47,554 bases of DNA from Streptomyces beihaiensis. GTDB lineage: Bacteria; Actinomycetota; Actinomycetes; Streptomycetales; Streptomycetaceae. This document shows positions 24,181 to 32,748 of this stretch, one piece after another. The stretch spans positions 1-47,554 of the forward strand of contig NZ_JAPHNL010000264.1 in the NCBI RefSeq assembly GCF_026274175.1, given 5' to 3'. Under the pieces are notes generated by a model. It saw nothing but the letters and a program-made list of their open reading frames with translations, made no database searches and was not told the DNA's origin. The first letter of the stretch is position 1; each line of letters opens with the position of its first letter. Position numbers and translations under genes: made by a program.

Positions 24181-24510
24181 TCACACGTTGACCCCGCCGT
24201 ACGCGCTGCCGAAGACCAGCAGCACGGCGCAGGCCACGGTGACGGGGTGGCTGCCGTAGCGGCGGCACAGCCTCCCGGTCACCGTCATCGTGATCACCGC
24301 GCCGGCGGAGACACAGAGCAGCGCGAGACCGAGGGCGCTCGTGGAGGCACCGGTGCGGTCCTTGATGTCGGGGATACGGACGACCCACCCGGCGAAGACG
24401 AACCCGTCCAGGGCGAAGAAGACGGTCAGGACGGCGCGCAGCCGGGTCAGATCCGGCGCGGCGCGGGGGACGTCGGCGCTGACGGCCCCGAGTTTGTTTA
24501 TTTGCGGCAC
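24181..24510 (-). pseudogene. Remnant of an MFS transporter gene
   Basis: This encodes 109 residues from GTG 24510. TVFFALDGFVFAGWVVRIPD, LGLALLCVSAGAVITMTVTG and RLCRRYGSHPVTVACA match the first segments of a sugar/drug MFS transporter, including a motif-A-like loop. The product then jumps directly from VACAVLL to VFGSAYGGVNV and stops. The usual third transmembrane segment is missing and nothing transporter-like follows. An internal deletion plus loss of the last 300 or so residues best explains it. Confidence 0.66.
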
Positions 24511-24787
24511 AAAGTCAGGTTAGGGGTGCCCCCCCGAAGGGGACAAGAGGAGTGCGCGGCGACGTGGCACGTGTGGGCGGGGTCACCAGGAGGGGGTCGT
24601 CGATTGGCCGGAGACGGCCTGGCGCGCCGCACCGGGGCTTTCTACGATGCGGTTGCTCGTTTCATCCGCACCTTTGCACTGCGGCTTCATCGAGTTCCCC
24701 CTTGCTCGGTCACACACCCCTCACCCCGTCGTGCCCGAGCGTGCTCGCGCGGCATGGCGGGTCTGCAGCAATGGACGGGAGAAAACC

Positions 24788-25444
24788 ATGGCAGGTGCAC
24801 TTCTGGTGAGCGGCGCCGTGGCGGCTCTGTTCGCGACGGCGATTCCCGCGCACGCGGACAGACAGGCGTCCGTCTTCCGCGACCCGCCGCCGGACAAGAT
24901 CGTCATCGACATCGCCACGGTGAACGGCTCCGGCTGCCCCAAGGGCACCGCCGCCGTCGCCGTGTCCACGGACAACACGGCCTTCACGGTCACGTACAGC
25001 CAGTACCTCGCACAGGTCGGCGGAGTGTCGGACCCGACCGCCTTCCGCAAGAACTGCGAGCTCAGCCTCGTCGTGAACGTCCCGCAGGGCTTCACCTACG
25101 CCATCGCGAGCGCCGACTACCGGGGGTTCGCGTCGCTGCAGCCGGGCGCCTCGGGCACCGAGAAGGCCTCGTACTACTTCCAGGGCTCGGCGGACACGGC
25201 CGCCAAGAGCCACGAGTTCGACGGCGCCTACTCGGACAACTGGGAGGCGACCGACACCACCGACGTCGCTCAACTCGTCTGGGCGCCCTGCGGGGTGGAG
25301 CGGAACTTCAACGTCAACACGGAGCTGCGGGTGGACGCCGGAACCTCGGATCCGGCCAGGACGAGCTTCATGACGATGGACTCCACCGACGGCAGCATCA
25401 ACACGACGTACCACCTGGCCTGGAAGGAGTGCCCGGCGAGCTGA
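24788..25444 (+). CDS. Secreted DUF4360-type protein
   Basis: A 218-residue exported protein. A signal peptide (LLVSGAVAALFATAIPAHAD) with an AHA cleavage site occupies the first 25 residues. The mature part matches the DUF4360 pattern I remember: PPPDKIVIDIATVNGSGCPKGT, FTVTYSQYLAQVG, FRKNCELSLVVNVPQGFTYAI, YYFQGS, NFNVNTELRV. Four conserved cysteines probably form disulfides. Function is unknown; family members are secreted by Streptomyces and fungi. ATG 24788 has GGGAG about 6 bases upstream, but its n-region lacks basic residues. A GTG start near 24728 would add the RVCSNGREK basic segment and is possible. The roughly 280 bases upstream hold no gene. Confidence 0.82.
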   Translation: MAGALLVSGAVAALFATAIPAHADRQASVFRDPPPDKIVIDIATVNGSGCPKGTAAVAVSTDNTAFTVTYSQYLAQVGGVSDPTAFRKNCELSLVVNVPQGFTYAIASADYRGFASLQPGASGTEKASYYFQGSADTAAKSHEFDGAYSDNWEATDTTDVAQLVWAPCGVERNFNVNTELRVDAGTSDPARTSFMTMDSTDGSINTTYHLAWKECPAS

Positions 25445-25489
25445 CGCATCTCCTGGCGGCGTGACATCGCCTACCGGCGGCCGCTCGTG

Positions 25490-26269
25490 TCAGACAGCGA
25501 CGACCCGCACGCCCGCTTCCTCGAACCGGGCCAGGTCCCCGGCGTCGGCCGCCGTGTCCGTCACCAGGACGTCCAACTGCCCGACTCCGCAGATCCGTGC
25601 GAACGCCCGGTGCCCCAGCTTGCTGGAGTCGGCGGCGACCACCACGCGCTCCGCTCGTTCACACAACAAGCGGTTGATCGCGGCCTCCGCCTCGTCGTGC
25701 GCGGAGGCGCCGTGCTCGGCGTCGAGTCCGACGACGCCGAGCACGGCCGTGTCGAGGGTGATCTGGCTCAACACCCCGTCTGCCAGCGGGCCGATCAGCT
25801 CGTACGACTGCGGGCGGGCGACCCCACCGGTCAGTACGATCTTGAACTGGGGCCGCACCGCGAGCTCGTTGGCGATGTTGAGGGCGTTGGTGACGACCGT
25901 GAGCGCGGGCGTGCCGGAGGACAGGTCGGGCCGTACCGCGAGCGCCCGCGCCACCTCGGTCGTCGTCGTTCCGCCGGTCAGGCCCACCGCTTCGCCGGGG
26001 GTGAGCAGTTCGGCCACGGCCTTGGCGATGCGCTGCTTCTCGGCCGCGCCCAGCGCGCTCTTGTAGCGCAGTGGCAGCTCGTAGCTGACGCCGTGCACCA
26101 CGGCGCCGCCCCGGGTGCGCACCAGCATCTGCTGCTCCGCGAGCTGGTCGAAGTCGCGGCGGATCGTCGCCGCCGAGACGCCCAGCTCGGTGGCGGCCTG
26201 CTCCACGTCGAGGCGGCCGCGCTCGACGAGCAGTTCCAGGAGGGACTTCCACCGGGCGTCGCGGGACAT
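25490..26269 (-). CDS. DeoR/GlpR-type sugar-locus repressor
   Basis: A 259-residue regulator. The N-terminal winged helix contains RLDVEQAATELGVSAATIRRDFDQLAEQQMLVRTRGG, the DeoR signature. The C-terminal sugar-phosphate sensor domain has LTGGTTTTEVARAL, VVTNALNIANEL, LTGGVARPQSYELIG and AADSSKLGHRAF. Inducers in this family are phosphorylated sugars. It diverges from the SIS and aldolase genes and very likely represses them, resembling AgaR of amino-sugar pathways. ATG 26269 has GGAGG 6 bases upstream. Confidence 0.9.
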   Translation of the reverse strand: MSRDARWKSLLELLVERGRLDVEQAATELGVSAATIRRDFDQLAEQQMLVRTRGGAVVHGVSYELPLRYKSALGAAEKQRIAKAVAELLTPGEAVGLTGGTTTTEVARALAVRPDLSSGTPALTVVTNALNIANELAVRPQFKIVLTGGVARPQSYELIGPLADGVLSQITLDTAVLGVVGLDAEHGASAHDEAEAAINRLLCERAERVVVAADSSKLGHRAFARICGVGQLDVLVTDTAADAGDLARFEEAGVRVVAV

Positions 26270-26380
26270 CCGCGGCCTCCAATCCGTACGCCGTACTTCG
26301 TCACTTCATCGGCCGTCACTTCATGGCCGTCACTTCATCGGTCACCGTGCCGCACAAACCCTAGCCCCATGCGCACAGAT

Positions 26381-26440
26381 GCTTGCTTCTGCTTGAAATG
26401 CCGCTATATCTTGCAGGAACAAGCATGTATACGAGCAAGC
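26381..26440 (+). promoter_or_regulatory. Promoter and operator-like repeats before the SIS gene
   Basis: TTGCTT (26383-26388) and TATATC (26405-26410), 16 bases apart, form a plausible promoter in an unusually AT-rich patch. GCTTG at 26381 and 26391 faces CAAGC at 26420 and 26436, giving nested inverted repeats around the presumed transcript start. This fits a DeoR operator. Confidence 0.5.
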
Positions 26441-26478
26441 ACGCAATGCGTGAGTCGACCGCGCGGTGGGGGCAGGGC

Positions 26479-27363
26479 ATGAGTCATGTCGAGAACGAAC
26501 TGAACAGCCAGCCGGAGTGCTGGACACGGGCCGCCGGGCTCGCCGCCGGGCACCGCGCCGCGCTGCCCGCGCCGGGCGAGCGGGTCGCGCTGGTCGGGTG
26601 CGGAACCTCGTGGTTCATGGCGCAGGCCGCCGCCGTGCTGCGCGAACAGGCGGGGCAGGGGGAGACCGACGCGTTCGCGGCGTCCGAGTTCCCGGCCGGG
26701 CGGAGCTACGACCGGGTGGTCGCGCTCACCCGGTCCGGCACCACCACCGAGGTGCTCGACCTGCTGGCCGCCCTCAAGGACAAGGTGCCCACGACCGCCG
26801 TCACCGGCGACCCCGACACGCCCGTGCGCAGCGCCGCCGACCATCTGGTCGTGCTCGACTTCGCCGACGAGCGGTCCGTCGTGCAGACCCGGTTCGCCAC
26901 GACCGCACTCACCCTGCTCCGCGCCCACCTGGGTCTCCATGGCGAACAGGCCGTCGCCGACGCCCGCACCGCGCTCGCCGAGCCGCTGCCCGAAGGGCTC
27001 GTCGAATGCGGCCAGTTCACCTTCCTGGGCCGTGGCTGGACCGTCGGCCTCGCCAACGAGGCCGCGCTGAAGATGCGCGAGGCGTCCCTGTCGTGGACCG
27101 AGGCGTACCCGGCGATGGAGTACCGCCACGGTCCGATCAGCGTCACCACGACGGGCACCGCCACCTGGATGTTCGGCAAGGCGCCCGAGGGCCTCGCCGA
27201 ACAGGTCGCCGCGACCGGCGCGCACTGGATCGAGGGACGTCTCGACCCGCTGGCCGAACTGGTCCGCGCCCAGCGGCTCGCCGTCGCCGTCGCCGCCCGG
27301 CAGGACCTCGACCCGGACCGGCCGCGCCACCTCACCCGCTCCGTGATCCTCACCTCCGACTGA
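26479..27363 (+). CDS. SIS-domain sugar isomerase/deaminase (AgaS-like)
   Basis: A 294-residue protein with two SIS domains: ERVALVGCGTSWFMAQAAA and VVALTRSGTTTEVLDLLAAL in the first, FTFLGRGWTVGLANEAALKMREASLSWTEAYPAMEYRHGP in the second. The latter is typical of GlmS-C/AgaS/FrlB proteins, which deaminate or isomerise amino-sugar 6-phosphates. It precedes a class II aldolase and faces a DeoR repressor, so it probably converts a sugar phosphate for that aldolase. ATG 26479 is preferred (GGGGGCAGGG just upstream, and the leader would hold the operator). An ATG at 26425 in frame would add 18 residues and has AGGAA 5 bases upstream. Confidence 0.85.
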   Translation: MSHVENELNSQPECWTRAAGLAAGHRAALPAPGERVALVGCGTSWFMAQAAAVLREQAGQGETDAFAASEFPAGRSYDRVVALTRSGTTTEVLDLLAALKDKVPTTAVTGDPDTPVRSAADHLVVLDFADERSVVQTRFATTALTLLRAHLGLHGEQAVADARTALAEPLPEGLVECGQFTFLGRGWTVGLANEAALKMREASLSWTEAYPAMEYRHGPISVTTTGTATWMFGKAPEGLAEQVAATGAHWIEGRLDPLAELVRAQRLAVAVAARQDLDPDRPRHLTRSVILTSD

Positions 27364-27368
27364 CGGCG

Positions 27369-27463
27369 CCAGAAGCCCAGAAGCTCGTAAGCCCAGAAAG
27401 TCGGAAGCTCAGAAGGTCGGAAGCCCGGACGCCCAGAACGCCAGAACGCCAGAACGCCAGAAG
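27369..27463. repeat. Tandem CCAGAACG / CCAGAAG array between the SIS and aldolase genes
   Basis: Three exact head-to-tail copies of CCAGAACG and one CCAGAAG occupy 27433-27463. Degenerate copies (CCAGAAG at 27369 and 27377, CCAGAAA at 27393) extend the array upstream. It fills almost the whole 110-base intercistronic gap. Confidence 0.8.
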
Positions 27464-27473
27464 GGATGGGGCC

Positions 27474-28343
27474 GTGCCCCTCGCAGCAACAGGGACGCTC
27501 GTCGCGCGGGCCACGGCCCGCCGCGGCGCCGTCGCCGCGTTCAACGTCATCACCCTCGAACACGTCGAGGCGGTCGTCGCGGGCGCCGAGGCCGCCGACG
27601 CCCCCGTGATCCTCCAGATCAGCGAGAACGCCGTCCGCTACCGCTACGGCCGGCTCCTCCCGCTGGCTCGCGCCGCCGCCGCCGCGGCCGAGGGCGCTCG
27701 GGTCGACGTCGCCCTCCACCTCGACCACGTACAGAGCGACGACCTGCTGCGGCAGGCCGTCGACGCCGGATTCGGCTCGGTGATGTACGACGCCGCACGC
27801 CTGTCCTATGACGAGAACCTCGCGGCTACCCGCGCCGCCGCCGACTGGGGCCATGCCAACGGCCTGTGGGTGGAGGCCGAGTTGGGCGAGGTCGGCGGTA
27901 AGGCCGGCCGCGACGGCCGGGTGCGACCGCCGCTGGACGCGCACGCGCCCGGCGCCCGCACCGATCCCGGGGAGGCCCGCGCGTTCGTGGCCGACTCCGG
28001 CGTGGACGCGCTGGCCGTCGCGATCGGGTCCTCGCACGCCATGACGACTCGCACCGCCTCGCTCGACCACGACCTGCTCAAACGGCTCGCCGACGGTCTC
28101 GACGTGCCGCTGGTGCTGCACGGCTCATCCGGGGTGCCGGACGACGAACTGACCGCGGCGGTCCGCGGGGGCATCGGCAAGGTCAACATCGGCACGGCCC
28201 TCAACGTCGCCATGACCGCCGCGATCCGCGAGTTCCTCGCCGCCCACCCCGACGCCGTCGACTCGCGCAAGTATCTGACCGTGGGGCGCGAGGCGATGGC
28301 CCGCACGGTGCGCGAGCTGATCGCGGTGGTGCGCGGCGGATAG
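27474..28343 (+). CDS. Class II aldolase (fructose/tagatose-bisphosphate aldolase type)
   Basis: A 289-residue zinc aldolase. Motifs: AFNVITLEHVEAVVAGAEAA at the start, HLDHVQSDD (zinc His) near residue 82, VEAELGEVGG (zinc/catalytic Glu region), VAIGSSHAM (second His), LHGSSGVPDDE (third zinc His) and GKVNIGTALN (phosphate-binding). It resembles the GatY/KbaY/FbaA family, cleaving ketose bisphosphates to DHAP and an aldehyde. The DeoR/AgaS context favours tagatose-1,6-bisphosphate or a related amino-sugar product. GTG 27474 has a GGGATGGGG purine run upstream. Confidence 0.9.
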   Translation: MPLAATGTLVARATARRGAVAAFNVITLEHVEAVVAGAEAADAPVILQISENAVRYRYGRLLPLARAAAAAAEGARVDVALHLDHVQSDDLLRQAVDAGFGSVMYDAARLSYDENLAATRAAADWGHANGLWVEAELGEVGGKAGRDGRVRPPLDAHAPGARTDPGEARAFVADSGVDALAVAIGSSHAMTTRTASLDHDLLKRLADGLDVPLVLHGSSGVPDDELTAAVRGGIGKVNIGTALNVAMTAAIREFLAAHPDAVDSRKYLTVGREAMARTVRELIAVVRGG

Positions 28344-28353
28344 GCTCGTCCGT

Positions 28354-29055
<702 letters not shown>

Positions 29056-29076
<21 letters not shown>

Positions 29077-29123
29077 GCGGCCGCGGGTGAGCGGCCCCGG
29101 GCGAGCGGGTTCGAGTGAGCGGC
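29056..29123. repeat. 26-bp direct duplication of the alkB-like gene end
   Basis: The bases at 29056-29081, which encode the last residues (ASGFE) and stop codon, recur exactly at 29098-29123 in the downstream spacer, offset by 42 bases. The stretch between contains further GAGCGG units. Confidence 0.8.
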
Positions 29124-29206
29124 GTGGGTGAGCCGGTTCGGGTGACCGGGAGCCGGCAGAGGCACCGGATACCATTCCTGACCGTGATCTGGGCGAGGAG
29201 TTGCTG

Positions 29207-30463
29207 ATGGGCGGCAGGGCGGCCTCCGGAAACGGAAGCCAAGCGGCGGGCGGCGGTGCCGTACGGGCGCCGCGACTCGAGCGGGGCCGCAGCGCGCTCG
29301 GACCCGCGCTCGAACTCGTCCACACCGGGCGCGCCCCGACGCGCGCCGTGCTCACCGCGGAACTCGGTGTGACCCGCGCGACCGCGGGCGCCGTCGCGGC
29401 CGAGCTGGAGGCGCTGGGCCTGATCCGGATCGATGCCAAGCCGAGCGCGGCGTCCGGTTCCCAGGGCCGCCCCTCGCACCGCCTCTCCGTCGCCGAGGAC
29501 GGCCCGGTGGCGCTGGCCGCGCAGGTGCACGCGGACGGCTACCGGGTGGCGCTCGTCGGGCTCGGCGGGCAGATCGTCGCCACGACGCCCGGCTGCGAGA
29601 TCATCGACCCCGACCCGGCCCACGTGTTGCGCTCGGTCGTCGAGGCGGGGACCCGGCTGCTGGGGGCCTCCGGCAGGCGGTGCGTCGGCGCGGGGCTCGC
29701 CGTCCCGTCCGCCGTCGCCGAGCCGGACGGAGCCGCGCTCAACCCGCTCCACCTGGCCTGGCCGGTCGGCGCCCCGGTCCGCCGGATCTTCGCGGACTGC
29801 GTGCACGAGGCGGGGCTCGACGTCCCGGCGTTCGCCGCGAACGACGTGAACCTCGCCGCACTGGCCGAGCACCGGCACGGCGCCGGGCGCGGCGCGCGGG
29901 ACCTGCTCTGCGTCGCCACCGGGCACCGGGGTGTCGGCGGCGCCCTGGTCATCGACGGCCGCCTGCACACCGGCAGTTCCGGCCTCGCCCTGGAGGTCGG
30001 CCACCTCACCGTCAATCCGGAGGGGCGCCCCTGCCACTGCGGGAGCCGCGGGTGCCTCGACGTCGAGGCCGACCCGAACGCCTTCCTCGCCGAGGCGGGG
30101 CGCGCGCCGGGCCCCGAGGGGTCGCTCCTGCAACAGGCCCGCGACCTGCTGCACGACGCCGCCGACGACCCGGGCGTACGGGCGGCCACCGAGGTGCTGG
30201 TGGACCGGCTCGGCCTCGGCCTGGCGGGTCTGGTCAACATCCTCAACCCGGACCGCATCATCCTGGGGGGCCTGCACCGCTTCCTCCTCGAGGCGGCCCC
30301 GGAGCGCCTGCGGGCCGTCGTCGCCGACCGCAGCCTGTGGGGCCGCAGCGGCGGCGTTCCCATCCTGGCGTGCACGCTCGACCACAACGGTCTGGTCGGC
30401 GCCGCCGAACTGGCCTGGCAGCCCGCGCTCGACGACCCGCTCAGGGCGCTCGCCGTGAGGTGA
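29207..30463 (+). CDS. ROK family transcriptional regulator
   Basis: A 418-residue protein. An N-terminal winged helix (ALELVHTGRAPTRAVLTAELGVTRATAGAVAAELEALGLI, about 27-66) precedes an ROK sugar-kinase-like domain. The zinc-binding motif CHCGSRGC is at about 275-282, after GHLTVNPEGRP. The N-terminal nucleotide-binding motif of true ROK kinases is not evident, so it is a repressor or activator that senses a sugar, not an enzyme. ATG 29207 has AGGAG (29196-29200) 6 bases upstream. It lies downstream of the aldolase/alkB genes and converges on the phosphotriesterase-like gene. Confidence 0.89.
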   Translation: MGGRAASGNGSQAAGGGAVRAPRLERGRSALGPALELVHTGRAPTRAVLTAELGVTRATAGAVAAELEALGLIRIDAKPSAASGSQGRPSHRLSVAEDGPVALAAQVHADGYRVALVGLGGQIVATTPGCEIIDPDPAHVLRSVVEAGTRLLGASGRRCVGAGLAVPSAVAEPDGAALNPLHLAWPVGAPVRRIFADCVHEAGLDVPAFAANDVNLAALAEHRHGAGRGARDLLCVATGHRGVGGALVIDGRLHTGSSGLALEVGHLTVNPEGRPCHCGSRGCLDVEADPNAFLAEAGRAPGPEGSLLQQARDLLHDAADDPGVRAATEVLVDRLGLGLAGLVNILNPDRIILGGLHRFLLEAAPERLRAVVADRSLWGRSGGVPILACTLDHNGLVGAAELAWQPALDDPLRALAVR

Positions 30464-30508
30464 CCGGCCGGCCGGGCCCACGGCCGCCGCCGACCGGTCC
30501 CGCCCGTC

Positions 30509-31450
30509 TCAGGTCCACTCGACGGCGAAGGCCCGTGCCGGATTGGCGGTGAGGATCCGTTCCACCGTCTCCCGGCCCAGCGAGGCTTCGAGCCTCGGCC
30601 GCACCCGGCGCAGCAGATACGGCATTCCCGGCCCGCCGCTCACCGACCTGGCCCCGGCCGTGGTGGTGTCCCCGCCGAGCAGCAGCCGGTCCGCGTGTCC
30701 GGCCGAGGCCAGCGCCGCCATCGAGTCGGGCATCCGCCAGTCCGTCGCGTGGTTGGCCCGCGACGGCCCGTCGAACGCTAGATACGCGCCGGACCGGGCT
30801 GCCTCCGTCTGCGTCACGATGTCGGGGGAGCGGTTGAGGTGACCGAGGACGACCCGGTGGGGCGCTACCTCCAACTCGCCGCACAGCAGGTCGAGCACGT
30901 CGAGCGCGCCGGTGCCGAGCTCGTGGTGGACGGCGATCGGCGCCCCCGTCGCGTGGTGCGCTTCCGCGGCGGCCCGCATGGTGCGCCGCGCGTGCGCGTC
31001 GAGAGCGTGGAAGCCGCCGGCGACCTTGATCAGACCCGCCCGTACGCCGGAGTCCCCGATCCCCTCGGTGAGTTCGCGCACGAAGAGCGCCGCGAGGTCG
31101 GTGGCCGCGGTGGCGGCCAACTCCGCGCTGTAGTGGGCCGCTTGGTGCAGTCCCGTCGCGGCGACGATACGCACGCCGGTGGCGGCGGCGAGCTCCGGCA
31201 GCCGTTCGGCGCGCCGCCCGAGACCGTGCGGCGTCCACTGCACGACCGTCCCGCCGCCCACCGCCGCGTACGCCGCCAGCTCCTGCCTGGCGAGTTCGAC
31301 GTCGTCCAGCTCCTGGCCGGGCAGCAGCGGGCTGCGGAAGAAGAGGTGATCGTGCGCGTCGATTACACCCAACAGCCTTGGATCGACGTCACCTTGGACT
31401 GTCCGGACGGTCCGGACGGCCGCGGCTCGGCCGGGGCCCCGGCTCACCAC
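30509..31450 (-). CDS. Phosphotriesterase-family metal hydrolase
   Basis: A 313-residue TIM-barrel amidohydrolase of the PTE/PHP family. Metal ligands: DAHDHLF (HxH), the carboxylatable Lys in AGLIKVAGG, VHHELGT, GHLNRSPD and the Asp of LLGGDTT. Family members hydrolyse lactones or phosphoesters. In bacteria, homologues occur in sugar loci as lactonases, which would suit this context. The start GTG 31450 overlaps the end of the DUF4865 gene, so the two are coupled in a TetR-led operon. Confidence 0.86.
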   Translation of the reverse strand: MVSRGPGRAAAVRTVRTVQGDVDPRLLGVIDAHDHLFFRSPLLPGQELDDVELARQELAAYAAVGGGTVVQWTPHGLGRRAERLPELAAATGVRIVAATGLHQAAHYSAELAATAATDLAALFVRELTEGIGDSGVRAGLIKVAGGFHALDAHARRTMRAAAEAHHATGAPIAVHHELGTGALDVLDLLCGELEVAPHRVVLGHLNRSPDIVTQTEAARSGAYLAFDGPSRANHATDWRMPDSMAALASAGHADRLLLGGDTTTAGARSVSGGPGMPYLLRRVRPRLEASLGRETVERILTANPARAFAVEWT

Positions 31451-32028
31451 TGCCTGCCCGCGGTCAGTCGGCCGCGCTCCGGCTGCGACACGTGCAGGAC
31501 CTGGTACACGTCACCCGGCGCCTCGGGCGCCCCGTGTGCCCACACGGAGAAGGTGACCCGCTCCCAGGTGCGCGGATCGACCCCCGCCGCCGCGTACAAC
31601 ACGCCGTCTCCGGCGGCGAGTCGGGTGACCTCGTCCACCGCGTCGGCGGCCGTCGCCGCCAGGTCGGCACCCGGCTCGACGGGAGTGCGGCGCCGCACGG
31701 CACTTCGCGCCACGGTGGCCGTCGCGGGCCCGGCCTCGTAGGCCAGACCCGTCCAGTGCTGTACGACGGGTCGACCGAAGTCGTTCACCACGCCCTGGAA
31801 ACCGGGGCCCCAGAGAAAGGAGTTCATGCCCTGCGGCGAGGCCCACAGATAGAAGGAACCGTACAGATTGACCGGGGAGCCCCGCTCGCCGCGCACCCGC
31901 ATCAGATACGCCTTGGCGCCGAGCCCCGGGTGGTCGTCCAGCAGGTGCCCCTTGGCCGCCACTCGATTCCGGATGATGTCCATGTCGTAGTCGGCGGGCA
32001 ACGTCATCTCGTACTGCATGGCGTGCAT
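31444..32028 (-). CDS. DUF4865 family protein
   Basis: A 194-residue protein matching the DUF4865 pattern: an AMQYEMTLPADYDMDIIRNRV start, FYLWASPQGMNSFLWGPGF, then RPVVQHWTGLAY. It suggests a stand-alone dimeric alpha/beta barrel-like enzyme or binding protein; function is not established. An ATG at 32019 in frame is an alternative start. It sits between a TetR gene (45 bases upstream) and the overlapping phosphotriesterase-like gene, suggesting a substrate-induced detoxification or catabolic operon. Confidence 0.82.
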   Translation of the reverse strand: MHAMQYEMTLPADYDMDIIRNRVAAKGHLLDDHPGLGAKAYLMRVRGERGSPVNLYGSFYLWASPQGMNSFLWGPGFQGVVNDFGRPVVQHWTGLAYEAGPATATVARSAVRRRTPVEPGADLAATAADAVDEVTRLAAGDGVLYAAAGVDPRTWERVTFSVWAHGAPEAPGDVYQVLHVSQPERGRLTAGRQW

Positions 32029-32073
32029 CGTCGCTGGCCGGCCTCTCTCGTCTCGGTGGTGGAAAGTCCTCGT

Positions 32074-32646
32074 TCAGGCGCGGTCGGTGCGGCGCAGAAG
32101 TGCGAGCAGGCCGCGCACGCCGGCGTCGAAGGCGTCCGTGGCGCCCGAGGCGCGGGCCAGGACGTAGCCGCCCTGCACCGTCGCCACGATCGCCGCCGCG
32201 ACGTCGTCCGGCACCAGGTGAGCGGCGAACTCACCGCGGTCCACGCCTTCCTCGACGACCGTCGCGAGCCGGTCGCGCACGTAGGCGATGGTCTCGTCGA
32301 CCGGGGCGCGCAGCTCGTCGCTGGCGAGCACTTCCGGGTCCATCGTCAGTCGCCCCACGGGGCACCCGCGCAGCACGTCACGCTCACGCAGCAGGTACGC
32401 CTCCACCCGCCCGTAGGCCGATTCGCGCGAGTCCAGCAGGCGGTCGACCGACGCGCGCAGCTCCTCCCCGGTACGGCGGATCGCGGCGAGCGCGAGGTCC
32501 GGCTTGCCGGTGAAGTGGTGGTACATGCTGCCCTGGCCGACACCCGCCCGCTGCAAGATCGCCTTCGGGCTCGTGCCCACGTAACCGCGCTCCCACAGGA
32601 GCTCACGGGTGGTTTCGATCAGACGCTCCTGAGTGCTCATGCTCAT
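32074..32646 (-). CDS. TetR family transcriptional regulator
   Basis: A 190-residue repressor. The HTH region is TRELLWERGYVGTSPKAILQRAGVGQGSMYHHFTGKPDLALAAI (about 11-54). The C-terminal domain is of the short YcdC/TetR_C type (GCPVGRLTMDPEV, DVAAAIVATVQGGYVLARA). It heads an operon with DUF4865 and the phosphotriesterase-like gene. ATGs at 32646 and 32640 are both possible; a TACGAT-like -10 just upstream (about 32652-32657, minus strand) suggests a leaderless or very short leader. A TACTAGTA palindrome lies 15 bases upstream. Confidence 0.88.
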   Translation of the reverse strand: MSMSTQERLIETTRELLWERGYVGTSPKAILQRAGVGQGSMYHHFTGKPDLALAAIRRTGEELRASVDRLLDSRESAYGRVEAYLLRERDVLRGCPVGRLTMDPEVLASDELRAPVDETIAYVRDRLATVVEEGVDRGEFAAHLVPDDVAAAIVATVQGGYVLARASGATDAFDAGVRGLLALLRRTDRA

Positions 32647-32660
32647 GAAGCCATCGTACA

Positions 32661-32668
32661 TACTAGTA
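32661..32668. promoter_or_regulatory. TACTAGTA palindrome upstream of the TetR operon
   Basis: A perfect 8-bp palindrome in an AT-rich island between the TetR start and the SHOCT promoter. It overlaps the expected promoter of the TetR operon, a likely autoregulatory operator core. Confidence 0.5.
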
Positions 32669-32686
32669 GTTACAGACGGCGGAGGG

Positions 32687-32718
32687 GGCAGGGAGGCGGC
32701 AGGGAGGTAGCAGGGAGA
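32687..32718. repeat. G-rich short tandem repeat
   Basis: GGCAGGGAGG at 32687-32696 and 32698-32707, then GCAGGGAGA at 32710-32718, give an 11-12 base period on the plus strand. Clusters of three or more G could fold into a quadruplex. It sits between the two divergent promoters. Confidence 0.65.
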
Positions 32719-32748
32719 CGGGAAGGGCGAGCAGGGCGGGCGGGCTTC

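Noticed and set aside
24247-25464. Plus-strand frame covering the MFS remnant and the DUF4360 gene in another frame
   Set aside because: It has no domain; the DUF4360 protein with a signal peptide in the neighbouring frame explains the coding signal.
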